Positions 1 to 7,502 of a stretch of DNA of 56,977 nucleotides are shown here, one piece after another. A program made the translations under genes and the position numbers. The notes under the pieces are model-generated. The model worked only from the letters and a program-made list of their open reading frames with translations, was not told the DNA's origin and made no database searches. How positions within the stretch are numbered: the stretch's first letter is position 1; every line of letters starts with the position of its first letter. The DNA comes from Streptomyces filipinensis (GTDB taxonomy: Bacteria; Actinomycetota; Actinomycetes; Streptomycetales; Streptomycetaceae), in assembly GCF_014649495.1 (NCBI RefSeq), contig NZ_BMTD01000035.1:1-56977 (forward strand), given 5' to 3'.

Positions 1-345
1 CCCGCGGAGCGGGACCCCCAGCGCTGCGCGCTGGGGAAGGGAGCCGCCTCGCTGCGCTCGGCGGGCCCGGCTTCGCCGGGCCACGGCCGGCCCTTCGGGC
101 CGGGTTCCTGCGCTTCGCTCCGGAACAGGGGTTCAGGGCTTCGCCCTGAACGGCCCGCTTCGCGGGCATTGGTGACCCCGTTTCACGGGGTACGGGCCTT
201 CGGCCCGTTGGGGCGGGTCCGCTTCGCTCCCCCGTCCCAGGGTCCTTCCGGCCGGTTCGCTTCGCTCTCGGATGAGTTGAGCCCGCTACGCGGGCGGGAG
301 AGCCCTTCGGGCATCTCCAGGTTGAACAAGCCCGCGTAGCGGGCT
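1..345. other. Streptomyces-type linear replicon telomere
   Basis: The first 13 bases are CCCGCGGAGCGGG, the palindrome that opens the archetypal telomeres of Streptomyces linear chromosomes and plasmids. More hairpins follow with short arms and 3-base loops: 16-36 (loop TGC), 64-82, 87-103, 131-151, 153-167 and 174-190 (all loop TTC), 193-207, 281-295 (loop TAC) and 330-344 (loop GTA). The last two are reverse complements of each other. No reading frame fits here. By family knowledge these palindromes fold in the single-stranded 3' overhang during end patching and are bound by Tap/Tpg; genes for those two proteins are not seen in this window. Confidence 0.92.
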
Positions 346-405
346 CGGGATGCCTATAAGAAGTAGCGAGATCTGTTTCTGCTGGTCAGAGCGATGTGAG
401 GCCGA

Positions 406-466
406 AGATATGGCAGTGCAGGAGTGCCATATCTATGGAGGATGTGGCAGTAGTTACTGCCACATC
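406..466. repeat. Two adjacent inverted repeats with TGGCAGT core
   Basis: AGATATGGCA (406-415) pairs with TGCCATATCT (425-434). GATGTGGCAGTA (441-452) pairs perfectly with TACTGCCACATC (455-466) around a 2-base centre. The box at 411-429 recurs in inverted orientation at 772-790 with 17 of 19 bases identical. Confidence 0.7.
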
Positions 467-477
467 TCCTTCGATCC

Positions 478-586
478 GTTGCACTACTGCTACCAAAGTA
501 CCCAACTTCCGTTGCAGTAGCGCAACCAACGAGAGTCACGGCAGCTCTCACCAAAGGCCTTTGGTTGCACTACTGCAACCAAAGGC
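478..586. repeat. GTTGC..TA..GCAAC box cluster (iteron-like)
   Basis: Three copies of a GTTGCRSTASYGC box lie at 478-490, 511-526 (GTTGCAGTAGCGCAAC) and 565-580 (GTTGCACTACTGCAAC). The last sits inside a perfect 13-bp inverted repeat, GCCTTTGGTTGCA (557-569) with TGCAACCAAAGGC (574-586). Related copies occur at 804-844. The regular core suggests one DNA-binding protein, most simply a product of the two genes that follow. Confidence 0.65.
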
Positions 587-724
587 TCCATGCGCCCCTC
601 CAGAGCTGATGGTCACTCAGCGCGATGCCGGAGAGGGGCCACGGCGTCGGCATTCCAGGTGAGCTTGGGACGGTGAGTGCATCAGACGGAAGTTGTCCTC
701 CTGTGACGTCCACCGAGTCAATTC

Positions 725-743
725 GGTGAGCAAGTCGGTGAGC
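725..743. repeat. Paired GGTGAGC direct repeats, 12-bp spacing
   Basis: GGTGAGC occurs at 725-731 and 737-743. The same pair with the same 12-bp spacing and similar flanks is found at 38135-38153, just after the conjugation operon. Related GGTGAGT boxes precede that operon. Confidence 0.55.
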
Positions 744-771
744 TCCCGAGCCGATGATCGAAATGAGGATG

Positions 772-844
772 TGGCAGCCCTGCACTGCCATTTCTCGACC
801 TTTCGTTGCGCTACCGGCACGTTATCCGTGGCAGTAGCGCAACG
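772..844. repeat. Second copies of the TGGCAG and GTTGC boxes upstream of 894
   Basis: TGGCAGCCCTGCACTGCCA (772-790) is an inverted copy of 411-429. CGTTGCGCTAC (804-814) pairs with GTAGCGCAACG (834-844). The second arm ends 50 bases before the ATG at 894, so binding here could control that gene. Confidence 0.6.
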
Positions 845-893
845 GTGGGCTAGGCTACTGACTGCGACTCAGGACAACGAGGGGCCCCGAACG

Positions 894-1517
894 ATGAGCT
901 CAGGTACCAACCCCGCATTCCCTCTCCCGGGGAAGCCGACTCGACGGCGTAGGCCGCTACCCACAACAGACCTACCCGTACCGGACATTGCCCCGCGGGC
1001 GAGTCAGCAGATCGATGTCCCTGCCGGCCACGGCGCCTACGTCTACCCGCTGGCGACCTCAACCGCCTTCATCGGCGGCTCCTACAGCATGGACTCGCTC
1101 ACCTTCATGCTCTGGGCCTCCAAGCACTACGCCGCCTCCGAGGACCGGTTCATCCTCGTGGTCCTGGTCGCCTTGATCGGTTCCCAGGACATCGGCGGAC
1201 ACATCACCAAGAAGCAGGAAGAGATCGCCGAGCACCTCGGATACAGCCGTCGACACGTCGGGGGAGCTCAGCGCCGGCTGATGGCAGATGGCGTGCTTCG
1301 ACGGGTCCGGCGGGGCGTCTACCAACTCGTCCCCTCAGCAGTCCTCCGCGGGGGAACGCGTAAAGTGCCAGGAGCCAGAACCGAACGCGTGCAGCAACTG
1401 GACCTCCTCCGAGAGATCCTCCAGGACCCAGACGCACCCGCCGCGTTCAAGGCGATGGCCAACGGCGAACTGCCGGAAGACCCCCACGACGGGGAGAAGG
1501 GAAGGGCCGCCGAATGA
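894..1517 (+). CDS. Winged-helix protein, RepL-like replication initiator or regulator
   Basis: The product is 207 aa if started at ATG 894; an open frame extends further upstream but runs through the repeat boxes. After a basic, proline-rich N-terminus, the middle reads as a winged helix: a helical segment near FMLWASKHYAA, then the helix-turn-helix around ITKKQEEIAEHLGYSRRHVG and a wing ending GVYQLVPSAVLRGG. The order recalls plasmid RepL-type initiators and also MarR-like regulators. The stop overlaps the start of the next gene (ATGA), so the two are co-translated. The repeat-rich upstream region fits an initiator or an autoregulator. Direct evidence supports DNA binding; a replication role is inferred from position next to the telomere and the repeats. 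Confidence 0.6.
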   Translation: MSSGTNPAFPLPGKPTRRRRPLPTTDLPVPDIAPRASQQIDVPAGHGAYVYPLATSTAFIGGSYSMDSLTFMLWASKHYAASEDRFILVVLVALIGSQDIGGHITKKQEEIAEHLGYSRRHVGGAQRRLMADGVLRRVRRGVYQLVPSAVLRGGTRKVPGARTERVQQLDLLREILQDPDAPAAFKAMANGELPEDPHDGEKGRAAE

Positions 1518-2005
1518 CCACGGCCGCAGCCGAGCACGGATCAGCAACCCCGCTCCCGCGCCACCAGCAGGCAGCTGGGTACATTTCCTACGACGGTCTT
1601 GACTACGTTCCCAGGCTTCCGCCGACCAGCTACACGCTGCTCCTTCACATGCTCAACCGACAGCAAATCGGCGGCCTCGTCCGAGCCACCCACGAAGAAC
1701 TCGCCGAAGGCGTGGCCATGGACCGCGGCGTTATCAGCCGTGCCATGGCCTACCTCGTAGCAGCCCGCCTTGTCCGAGTGAAGGGCCGCGGCAAGCTCCA
1801 GATCCACGCCATGCTCGCCAAGCACGAATCAGCCCAACATCGCTACGACGCCATCACAGCCCTCCCCATCGAAGAACGCCTCGACGTTGGCCACTTCGAA
1901 GAGGAGTACGAACGACGCTTCGCGCTGCACCAGCAGGAGAAGGCCGAGAAAGCAGAGAAGCGGAAGACCAGCACCGCCCGCGGCCACCTCCGCAGCGTCA
2001 CCTGA
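1514..2005 (+). CDS. Second winged-helix protein, RepL-like, coupled to the previous gene
   Basis: The 163-aa product has a central winged helix: LPPTSYTLLLHML, then ATHEELAEGVAMDRGVISRA as the helix-turn-helix and GRGKLQIHAMLAKHES as the wing. The shape resembles its upstream neighbour, with which it shares a 4-base ATGA overlap. The C-terminus is a charged Lys/Glu helix (about residues 128-150). A pair of small DNA-binding proteins next to repeats is a plausible initiator-plus-helper arrangement, but a two-gene transcription regulator would look similar. Nothing in the sequence identifies an enzymatic activity. Confidence 0.6.
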   Translation: MTTAAAEHGSATPLPRHQQAAGYISYDGLDYVPRLPPTSYTLLLHMLNRQQIGGLVRATHEELAEGVAMDRGVISRAMAYLVAARLVRVKGRGKLQIHAMLAKHESAQHRYDAITALPIEERLDVGHFEEEYERRFALHQQEKAEKAEKRKTSTARGHLRSVT

Positions 2006-2111
2006 CCCAGATCCTCCTTGTGGACGGCACCGGGGCCACGGGCTGTCAGAGGGCTGAGGGCCCCTCCAGCGGGCGCGGAGAGGCCCTCAGCACCCGACGC
2101 GGGCGGACCGG

Positions 2112-2840
2112 TCAACCGCGCGCGGCCGTCTTCGTCCGCTGCGCGGCCAGGGCCGTGCAGCGCAGGCCCCCCTCGGGGTGCCACTCCATCACTGGGTCAG
2201 CGTCCTGCCCGTGTTGCTGGCACCAGCTCACCGTGGTCACCCCGCCGCAGGCGAAGCGACGGCATACGCAGTTGTCGCCCGGGGCCACGTACGCCACCCC
2301 GTGATGCACCAGTCCGCCCGTCGCCCCCTCTGAGGCGGCGCCCCGCAGGCCAGCCGGCCACGCCAGCGTGACCCGCAGGCCGCCCGACCCAGACCGGAAC
2401 CGGTCGATCACCTGCACGCGGCCCGGCACCGCCAACGGCCCCGTGCCCGGGGCCGTCAGCCGGCGCACTGATGCCCCGAACTCCCCCGCCGCCAGCTCGG
2501 CCAGGGCGTCGGCGTCCGTGTCGGTGGACGCCGGAACCGGTGCGTACCCCCCCTTGAGGTCGGCCAGCACCAGCGAGGCGACCGTGGGCCCCGTGGGTAC
2601 CCCGATCTTGTCGTGGGCCAAGAGCCAGGCGACGACCTGACGGGGGTCGAACTGGGTTGGGGAAGTCGGGGCCGCGAGGTCACGCGTGGCGGCCGCGCCA
2701 CCGGCGGCGCGGCTTTCTGCCACGCGCAGCTGCATCGGGCGGGCCCGGGCCGTGGTGGCACGGGCTAGCCCCAAGGCCGTGAAGTTAACGGGTCTCGTGG
2801 GGTTGTCCAGGGGCCTGTAGGTGGGGGTTTGGCCGGACAT
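2112..2840 (-). CDS. Truncated copy of the Cys-rich DNA-binding family (C-terminal half)
   Basis: The 242-aa product matches the C-terminal half of the protein at 12236-13699. Shared blocks include FDxRxVVAWLLAHxKI, WGASVRRLT/FGASVRRLT and SGGLxVTLxWPAGLRGAA. A C-x-C-x4-C-x8-C-x2-H cluster follows, then EWHxxGGxRCTAL. The four N-terminal segments of the longer protein are absent, and the HTH segment before FDPRQVVAWLLAH is degenerate. The Shine-Dalgarno sequence before ATG 2840 is weak. It may be a functional short version or a decaying remnant. The Cys/His cluster suggests zinc binding; the family is unnamed to me. Confidence 0.6.
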   Translation of the reverse strand: MSGQTPTYRPLDNPTRPVNFTALGLARATTARARPMQLRVAESRAAGGAAATRDLAAPTSPTQFDPRQVVAWLLAHDKIGVPTGPTVASLVLADLKGGYAPVPASTDTDADALAELAAGEFGASVRRLTAPGTGPLAVPGRVQVIDRFRSGSGGLRVTLAWPAGLRGAASEGATGGLVHHGVAYVAPGDNCVCRRFACGGVTTVSWCQQHGQDADPVMEWHPEGGLRCTALAAQRTKTAARG

Positions 2841-3029
2841 GAAGCTTCACGCGCATGCCTGATCAGCGGCACTCGTGAACACCCGACGGCCCTCGCCCTG
2901 CGGTGTAGGGCCTGGCAGCGCTCGCGGGTGGAGCAGCATGGGCAATGGGCTGCCGCCCTTGGCCAGTCCGACCACTGGAAGACGGCCGGCCCAGAGGCCG
3001 GCATGCCTATCCGTGTGTCTCAGAACGGG

Positions 3030-3650
3030 TCACCTGAGGGCTGTGAGGGGCAGGCCGAGATGGTGGAGGCGGTTGGTGAAGTCCGAGGGGCCGGTGAAGA
3101 GGCGGGCGTGAAGTCCGGTCGTGGCAGCGGCGTGGACGAAGGTGGGCTCGTCGTCGAAGTAGGCCAGGCGCTGGGCGGGGATGCCCATACGGTCCGCGGC
3201 GGCCTGGAAGGCGTGGGGGGAGGGCTTGTCGACGCCGAGGCTGGCGGAGGAGAAGACATGGTCGAAGGTGATGTTGTGGTGTTCGAGGTCGGCGGGGAGT
3301 GCGTCGGTGCAGTTGGACAGGACACCGACGGGCATGTGGCAGCGGATCTGGTCGAGGAGTTCGACCATGGTGTTGTCACGTTCACCGCGGTCGGCACGCC
3401 AGGGGCCGAGGTTCTGGTACACGGCGGGGCCGAAGTCGTCGGCGAGGCGGTCGGCGACGTTGTCGGCCCATTCCTGGTCGGTGAGGAGGCCGACGCGGGC
3501 GGCGCGGTAGGTGGGGTGGTCGTAGGCGTAGTGGCTGATGGTGCCGGGGGGCAGGCCGGCGAGTCGTTCGCTCTGCCGGGCGCCGGTGTTGTGCCAGTGG
3601 CGGAAGAGGCCGTTCATGTCGACGAGCAGGCCTTCAATGCGGTCGGTCAC
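3030..3650 (-). CDS. HAD-superfamily hydrolase-like protein
   Basis: The 206-aa product starts at GTG 3650 behind an AAGGAG site. HAD motif I reads LLVDMNG (Asp11, Asn13), motif II VLSNCT, motif III Lys in GVDKPSPHAF, and motif IV AYFDDEPTF. The cap lies between motifs I and II. Classical HAD phosphatases have DxD in motif I; here the second Asp is Asn, as in some members with altered chemistry. It is the last gene of the nine-gene leftward operon, 28 bp after the glycosyltransferase, and could remove or transfer a phosphate in that pathway. The family is clear; the substrate is unknown. Confidence 0.85.
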   Translation of the reverse strand: MTDRIEGLLVDMNGLFRHWHNTGARQSERLAGLPPGTISHYAYDHPTYRAARVGLLTDQEWADNVADRLADDFGPAVYQNLGPWRADRGERDNTMVELLDQIRCHMPVGVLSNCTDALPADLEHHNITFDHVFSSASLGVDKPSPHAFQAAADRMGIPAQRLAYFDDEPTFVHAAATTGLHARLFTGPSDFTNRLHHLGLPLTALR

Positions 3651-3678
3651 GGTGGACTCCTTGCTGAAGGGGCCGGGG

Positions 3679-5244
3679 TTACGGCGTCTGGTGGGCGGTC
3701 GCGTAGAGGTTGAGGTAGTGGTCGGTGGTGCGCGCCCAGCTGTAGGTGTTCTCGACGTGCGTGCGGGCGTTGGTGGCGCGCCGGGCGAGTTCCTGGCGGT
3801 CGCCGAGCGCGGCGGTGAGGGTGTGGGCGAGGTCGTCGGGGCTGTCGGGGGGGATGAGCCAGCCGGTGGCGTGGGGGCCGGTGCCGATGATGGTGCGGGC
3901 GGGGCCGCCGGTCGCTGTGGCGATGGGCGGGGTGCCGCAGGCCATCGCTTCGAGGTAGACCATGCCGAACGGTTCGTTGACGGCCGGGGCGACCATGAGG
4001 TCGGCGGTGTTGAGGCCGGTGGGGAGTTCATCGTGGCCGCGCCAGCCGAGGAAGTAGACGTCGTCGGCGATGCCGAGGTCGGCCGCGATGTCGGCGGGGT
4101 GGCGGCCTTCGTACTCGCCGGGGTAGCCGCCCCACATCAGCAGGGCGGGCGCGGGGTTAAGGCGGGTGCGGGCGGCGGCGAAGGCCCTCAGGAGGACGGG
4201 CACGCGCTTGAAGTCCAGGAACCGCCCGACCCACAGCAGCAGCGGGCGCAGTTGTCCGTGCTCGTCGTGGAGGCGGTCGAGGTCGCGTTCGGTGTAGCGG
4301 ATGCTGCCGGGCTTTTCGCCTGGGGCCCAGCCCTGGGGATCGGTGACGAGCCAGCGGCGCAGGTGCTCAAGCAGGACGGCCGGGTCGAGGCGGTGGGGCT
4401 GGAAGGTGTGGGTGTCGACGCCGTTGGGGACGACGGACGGTGCGCTGCTCAGGTGCAGCAGTTCGGTGGCGAGCTTCTGGTCGTGGTCGGAGACCGTGAT
4501 GAGGCGGCCTGCGTGGGCGGCGGCCTGGTGCAGCCGGCGGATCCAGTGCTCGGAGTGGACCCACTTCTCCCAGGCGGTGTTGGCCAGGAGGCTGGCGTCA
4601 GGGTCGGTGAGGTCGGCGGTTTTGGCGATGCGTGCGGCTTCGGTGTGGCGGTGGGGGTTGCTGCTGTGCAGGAGGTGGGCCAGGTCGGTGAGGGAGGTCT
4701 GGGCGCGCTGGGCGAGTCGGGTGCGTTCCTGCATGCCGGCCAGGAGCTTGAGTTCGGTGCCGTGGAGGGTAGTGACGCGGGGGATGCCTCGGTAGGCGGT
4801 GTGGGCGCTGGTCTGGAGGTGGCTGAGGTGGTGCAGGTGCAGGAGGGTGGGGTGGGGGCTGCGGTGTGTGGTGAGGTGTCGGGTCCAGGCGCGGGTGAGG
4901 TGGTCGGCGTCGGCGGGCGGGACGGCGCTGTAGAGCGGGTCGGGGCAGTGGCCGCGGTCTTCGTAGGAGGGGTGGAACGGCCAGCGGGCGGCCTGGGGGT
5001 TGTCGCCGCGCTCGAACGCGGCCCGGGCGTCGTTGTGGTCGTAGGGGTGGAGGTCGAGGCCCTGGTAGAAGGCGGGGGCGTGGGAGGGGTCGCCCGGGGC
5101 GCCGAGGGATCCGGCGTGCAGGCGGGTGGTGATGCCGCGGGAGTTGAGTTCGCGCAGGTGGTAGCGGACGACCTGGGCGCTGCCCCCCCGGGGCCAGAAC
5201 TGGATGGCGGTGTCTACGACCATGGGGTGGTTGGTGATCGGCAT
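3679..5244 (-). CDS. GT4-family glycosyltransferase
   Basis: The 521-aa product starts at ATG 5244 behind GGGAGCA. GT-B fold signatures are present: an N-terminal acceptor domain with PRGGSAQVVRYHLREL, then VVPNGVDTHTF, LLWVGRFLDFKRVPVLL and the nucleotide-sugar site EPFGMVYLEAMACGTPP followed by ATGGPARTI. These are GT4 (glycogen/sucrose synthase-like) retaining transferase features. At 521 residues it is longer than many GT4 enzymes, with an insertion between the two Rossmann domains. It lies 20 bp after the radical SAM gene. GalU in the same operon could supply UDP-glucose as donor, which is an inference. A longer open frame continues upstream, but it runs antiparallel through the radical SAM coding region in another frame and is a shadow. 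Confidence 0.88.
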   Translation of the reverse strand: MPITNHPMVVDTAIQFWPRGGSAQVVRYHLRELNSRGITTRLHAGSLGAPGDPSHAPAFYQGLDLHPYDHNDARAAFERGDNPQAARWPFHPSYEDRGHCPDPLYSAVPPADADHLTRAWTRHLTTHRSPHPTLLHLHHLSHLQTSAHTAYRGIPRVTTLHGTELKLLAGMQERTRLAQRAQTSLTDLAHLLHSSNPHRHTEAARIAKTADLTDPDASLLANTAWEKWVHSEHWIRRLHQAAAHAGRLITVSDHDQKLATELLHLSSAPSVVPNGVDTHTFQPHRLDPAVLLEHLRRWLVTDPQGWAPGEKPGSIRYTERDLDRLHDEHGQLRPLLLWVGRFLDFKRVPVLLRAFAAARTRLNPAPALLMWGGYPGEYEGRHPADIAADLGIADDVYFLGWRGHDELPTGLNTADLMVAPAVNEPFGMVYLEAMACGTPPIATATGGPARTIIGTGPHATGWLIPPDSPDDLAHTLTAALGDRQELARRATNARTHVENTYSWARTTDHYLNLYATAHQTP

Positions 5245-5264
5245 GGGTGCTCCCGTCGGGGTGG

Positions 5265-6410
5265 TCAGGGGCGGGGGTCGATGATCAGCGGCTCGGCGCC
5301 GGCGAGGCGTCCCTGCCAGTAGGTTTCCTGGGGGTCGCGGGGGGCGCGGACGGTGAGCGCGAGGACCTGGGCGAGGTTGTGCCGGTCGCGCAGCGGGACC
5401 GGTCGGCCGAGGTGGAGGATGCGGGTGCCCGCATCGAGGGTGAACGCCAGCCCGGGCAGTCCGATCTTCGCGAGGCGTTCCTCGACCTGGGTGGCGGTGA
5501 CCGGTTCGCGGTGGGGAACGGTGCGCAGGCAGAGGTCGCGCTGGGCGGTGGGGCAGCGGTTGGCGGCGAGGCAGGTGGGGGTGTTCCACACCCCGGCGCG
5601 GTCGCTGCGGCCCAGGACGTAGGCGAGGGCGCAGCTGTTGGTCTGGAAGAAAGGGTGGCTGGCGTAGCGGTCGGGGAGGGCGTGGAGCCAGTCCCAGGTG
5701 GGCCGGGGCCAGACGGAGTCGGCGGCGCGCGGGTCGATGCCCGGGTCGGCGAGGGCCGGCCACAGCTCGGTGATCTGGTCCATCGCCGTGGGCTTGACCT
5801 TCGTGCCGACGGCGACGGTGCAGGCGGCGTAGCGGACGGCGAGGTCCATGACGTGCTCGATGGCCTCGGGGGTGCTGTTCTGCGGGAGGGCGGGCCGCCA
5901 GTAGTGGATGACGGGGATGTCGGCGGCGTGCAGGTGGGGGAAGTTGTCGCGCAGCGCGGTGTGGTTGATGCCGCGCTCGATGTCGGGGCCGAGGCCGGAG
6001 TAGCTGAGGTAGACCAGGATCGGCAGGTCGGCGGCGCGATTGCGGGCGATGCATTCCACGACGTCGTCGGGGATGGCGCACTTGGTGATGATGCAGACCG
6101 GGTTGCGGACGGTGGAGGCGCCCAGCAGGTCCAGGAGGGCGGTGAGGTGGGCGCGGGTGACCGGGGTGGCCAGGGCGTCGGTGCAGGTGTAGAGGGCCAG
6201 GACCAGCGCGGGGTGGTAGTAGCGGTGCGCGAGGAGCTGCTCGACGGTCTCCTCGGGCGTGGCGAGGACTGCGGGTTTGACGCCGGTGAGTCCGAGGTCT
6301 TGCAGGTAGCAGTAGCGGCACACCTTGTTGCAGCCCTGGATGGGGTTGACGACCATCCAGGTGTCGTGCTGGTCGTGGGTGGGCTCGTAGCGGGGCGGGA
6401 TGAGCGGCAT
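5265..6410 (-). CDS. Radical SAM enzyme, spore-photoproduct-lyase-like
   Basis: The 381-aa product begins at ATG 6410 with the same GGGAGCACCC leader as the next gene. The radical SAM cluster motif is C27-x3-C31-x2-C34 in NPIQGCNKVCRYCYLQ, close to the N-terminus as in SplB/Rv2578c-like proteins. Later segments (VCIITKCAIP, PILVYLSYSG, TVAVGTKVKP) fit the partial TIM barrel. A C-terminal set of cysteines (TNSCALAY, TCLAANRC, RDLCLR) could hold a second metal cluster. The family call is firm. Whether it acts on DNA photoproducts or on a small-molecule intermediate is open; its position between GalU and a glycosyltransferase favours a biosynthetic role. Confidence 0.85.
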   Translation of the reverse strand: MPLIPPRYEPTHDQHDTWMVVNPIQGCNKVCRYCYLQDLGLTGVKPAVLATPEETVEQLLAHRYYHPALVLALYTCTDALATPVTRAHLTALLDLLGASTVRNPVCIITKCAIPDDVVECIARNRAADLPILVYLSYSGLGPDIERGINHTALRDNFPHLHAADIPVIHYWRPALPQNSTPEAIEHVMDLAVRYAACTVAVGTKVKPTAMDQITELWPALADPGIDPRAADSVWPRPTWDWLHALPDRYASHPFFQTNSCALAYVLGRSDRAGVWNTPTCLAANRCPTAQRDLCLRTVPHREPVTATQVEERLAKIGLPGLAFTLDAGTRILHLGRPVPLRDRHNLAQVLALTVRAPRDPQETYWQGRLAGAEPLIIDPRP

Positions 6411-6464
6411 GGGTGCTCCCTTGGGGCCGCTCGCGGTGGGCGGCGGCCCGAAGGGAGCGGCGGA

Positions 6465-7388
6465 TCAGCTGGTGCTCGGGGTGGTGTGGGGGGCGCTGGA
6501 TTCGAGGGCGAGCTTGCGCAGGATGGGCCCGTACTCGGGGTGGGCGAGGGCGGTGGCCATCTGCGCGACGAGGTAGTCGGCCGGGTTGCCGGTGTCGTAC
6601 CAGCGGCCGGAGATGACCTGGCCGTAGACGGCCCGGGTGGTGGCGTAGGCGTTGATGGCGTCGGTCAGGTAGATCTCGCCCTGGCGGTGCTCGTACCAGC
6701 GGCGGGTCTGTTCGCGGAGTTCGTCGATGATCGCGGGGGTGATGACGTAGCCGCCGATCGCCGCGTAGGCGGAGGGGGCGTCGGCCGGCTTGGGCTTTTC
6801 GACCAGGCCCGTGATGCGCAGCAGGCCCTCGCCGAGGTCTTCCTTGACGACGGGGACGCCGTAGCGCTGGGACTCGGCCGGTGCCATCGGCATCAGGGCC
6901 AGGACGGGGCAGTTGGTGCTCTCGTAGGCGCGGATGAGCTGCTGGGCGCGGGGGACCTCGGCGACGAACACGTCGTCGGGCCAGAGCACGAGGACGGGTT
7001 CGTCGCCGAAGGAGCGGGCGGCGTTCAGGACGGGGGTGCCGTTGCCGTAGGGGCCGTGCTGGTCGAGGTAGGTGATGTGGCCTTGGCGGGCCAGTTCACC
7101 TACCTCTTCCACCGCGTCCGCGTACTCCTTCTTGCCGTCCGCGCGCAGTTGCTCGACCAGGGTCGGGTTGGGGCGGAAGTGGTCCTGGATGAGGCTCTTG
7201 CCGCCGGAGACGACGATGGTGATGTCGGTGATGCCGGAGGCGACGAGCTCGCGGACGGTGTGCTCGATGACGGGCCGGTCACCGACGGGGAGCATCTCCT
7301 TGGGCGTGGCCTTGGTCAGCGGCAGGAGGCGGGAGCCGAGTCCGGCGGCAGGGATCACGGCCCTGCGGATCGTCGGGTTCGCGGGCAT
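6465..7388 (-). CDS. galU: UTP-glucose-1-phosphate uridylyltransferase
   Basis: The 307-aa product has the full nucleotidyltransferase signature near its N-terminus (VIPAAGLGSRLLPLTK, then ATPKEMLPVGDRPVI). Further conserved blocks are VLWPDDVF, GLVEKPKP, GGYVITPAI and GRWYDTGNPADYL. Length matches bacterial GalU. It makes UDP-glucose from glucose-1-phosphate and UTP in the cytoplasm. The start ATG 7388 has an AAAGAG site. A chromosomal galU is expected in any Streptomyces, so this copy inside a small-molecule operon probably serves the pathway, feeding the GT4 enzyme two genes downstream. Confidence 0.93.
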   Translation of the reverse strand: MPANPTIRRAVIPAAGLGSRLLPLTKATPKEMLPVGDRPVIEHTVRELVASGITDITIVVSGGKSLIQDHFRPNPTLVEQLRADGKKEYADAVEEVGELARQGHITYLDQHGPYGNGTPVLNAARSFGDEPVLVLWPDDVFVAEVPRAQQLIRAYESTNCPVLALMPMAPAESQRYGVPVVKEDLGEGLLRITGLVEKPKPADAPSAYAAIGGYVITPAIIDELREQTRRWYEHRQGEIYLTDAINAYATTRAVYGQVISGRWYDTGNPADYLVAQMATALAHPEYGPILRKLALESSAPHTTPSTS

Positions 7389-7502
7389 CGGGAGCTCTTT
7401 CCGTCGGTGGACCGGTGCCGCACCGGCCGGCGGGGCACCCTCCGACGCTACCAACGCCCCTCGCGCCCCATCGCTGGCCGCCCGGGCGGCGCACCGGTGT
7501 GG

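Larger units (their letters stand above)
346..893. other. Non-coding region between telomere and first gene, rich in inverted repeats
   Basis: I see no convincing gene. The stretch holds at least two families of repeated palindromic boxes (listed separately) and one pair of GGTGAGC repeats. Its position just upstream of two winged-helix genes resembles an iteron-type replication origin or a dense operator region. This is inference from layout. Confidence 0.6.

Noticed and set aside
1..345. CRISPR array or rho-independent terminators in the hairpin-rich start
   Set aside because: Hairpins differ in sequence, have no constant spacers, and match telomere structure.
3538..5322. A 594-codon plus-strand open frame opposite the glycosyltransferase
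   Set aside because: Same reason: low-complexity Gly/Val/Ala sequence opposite a well-supported GT4 gene, with no ribosome site.
5245..6321. N-terminal extension of the glycosyltransferase frame to 880 codons
   Set aside because: The extra part overlaps the radical SAM gene in another frame and is Pro/Arg-rich noise; ATG 5244 has a good ribosome site and starts at the conserved domain.
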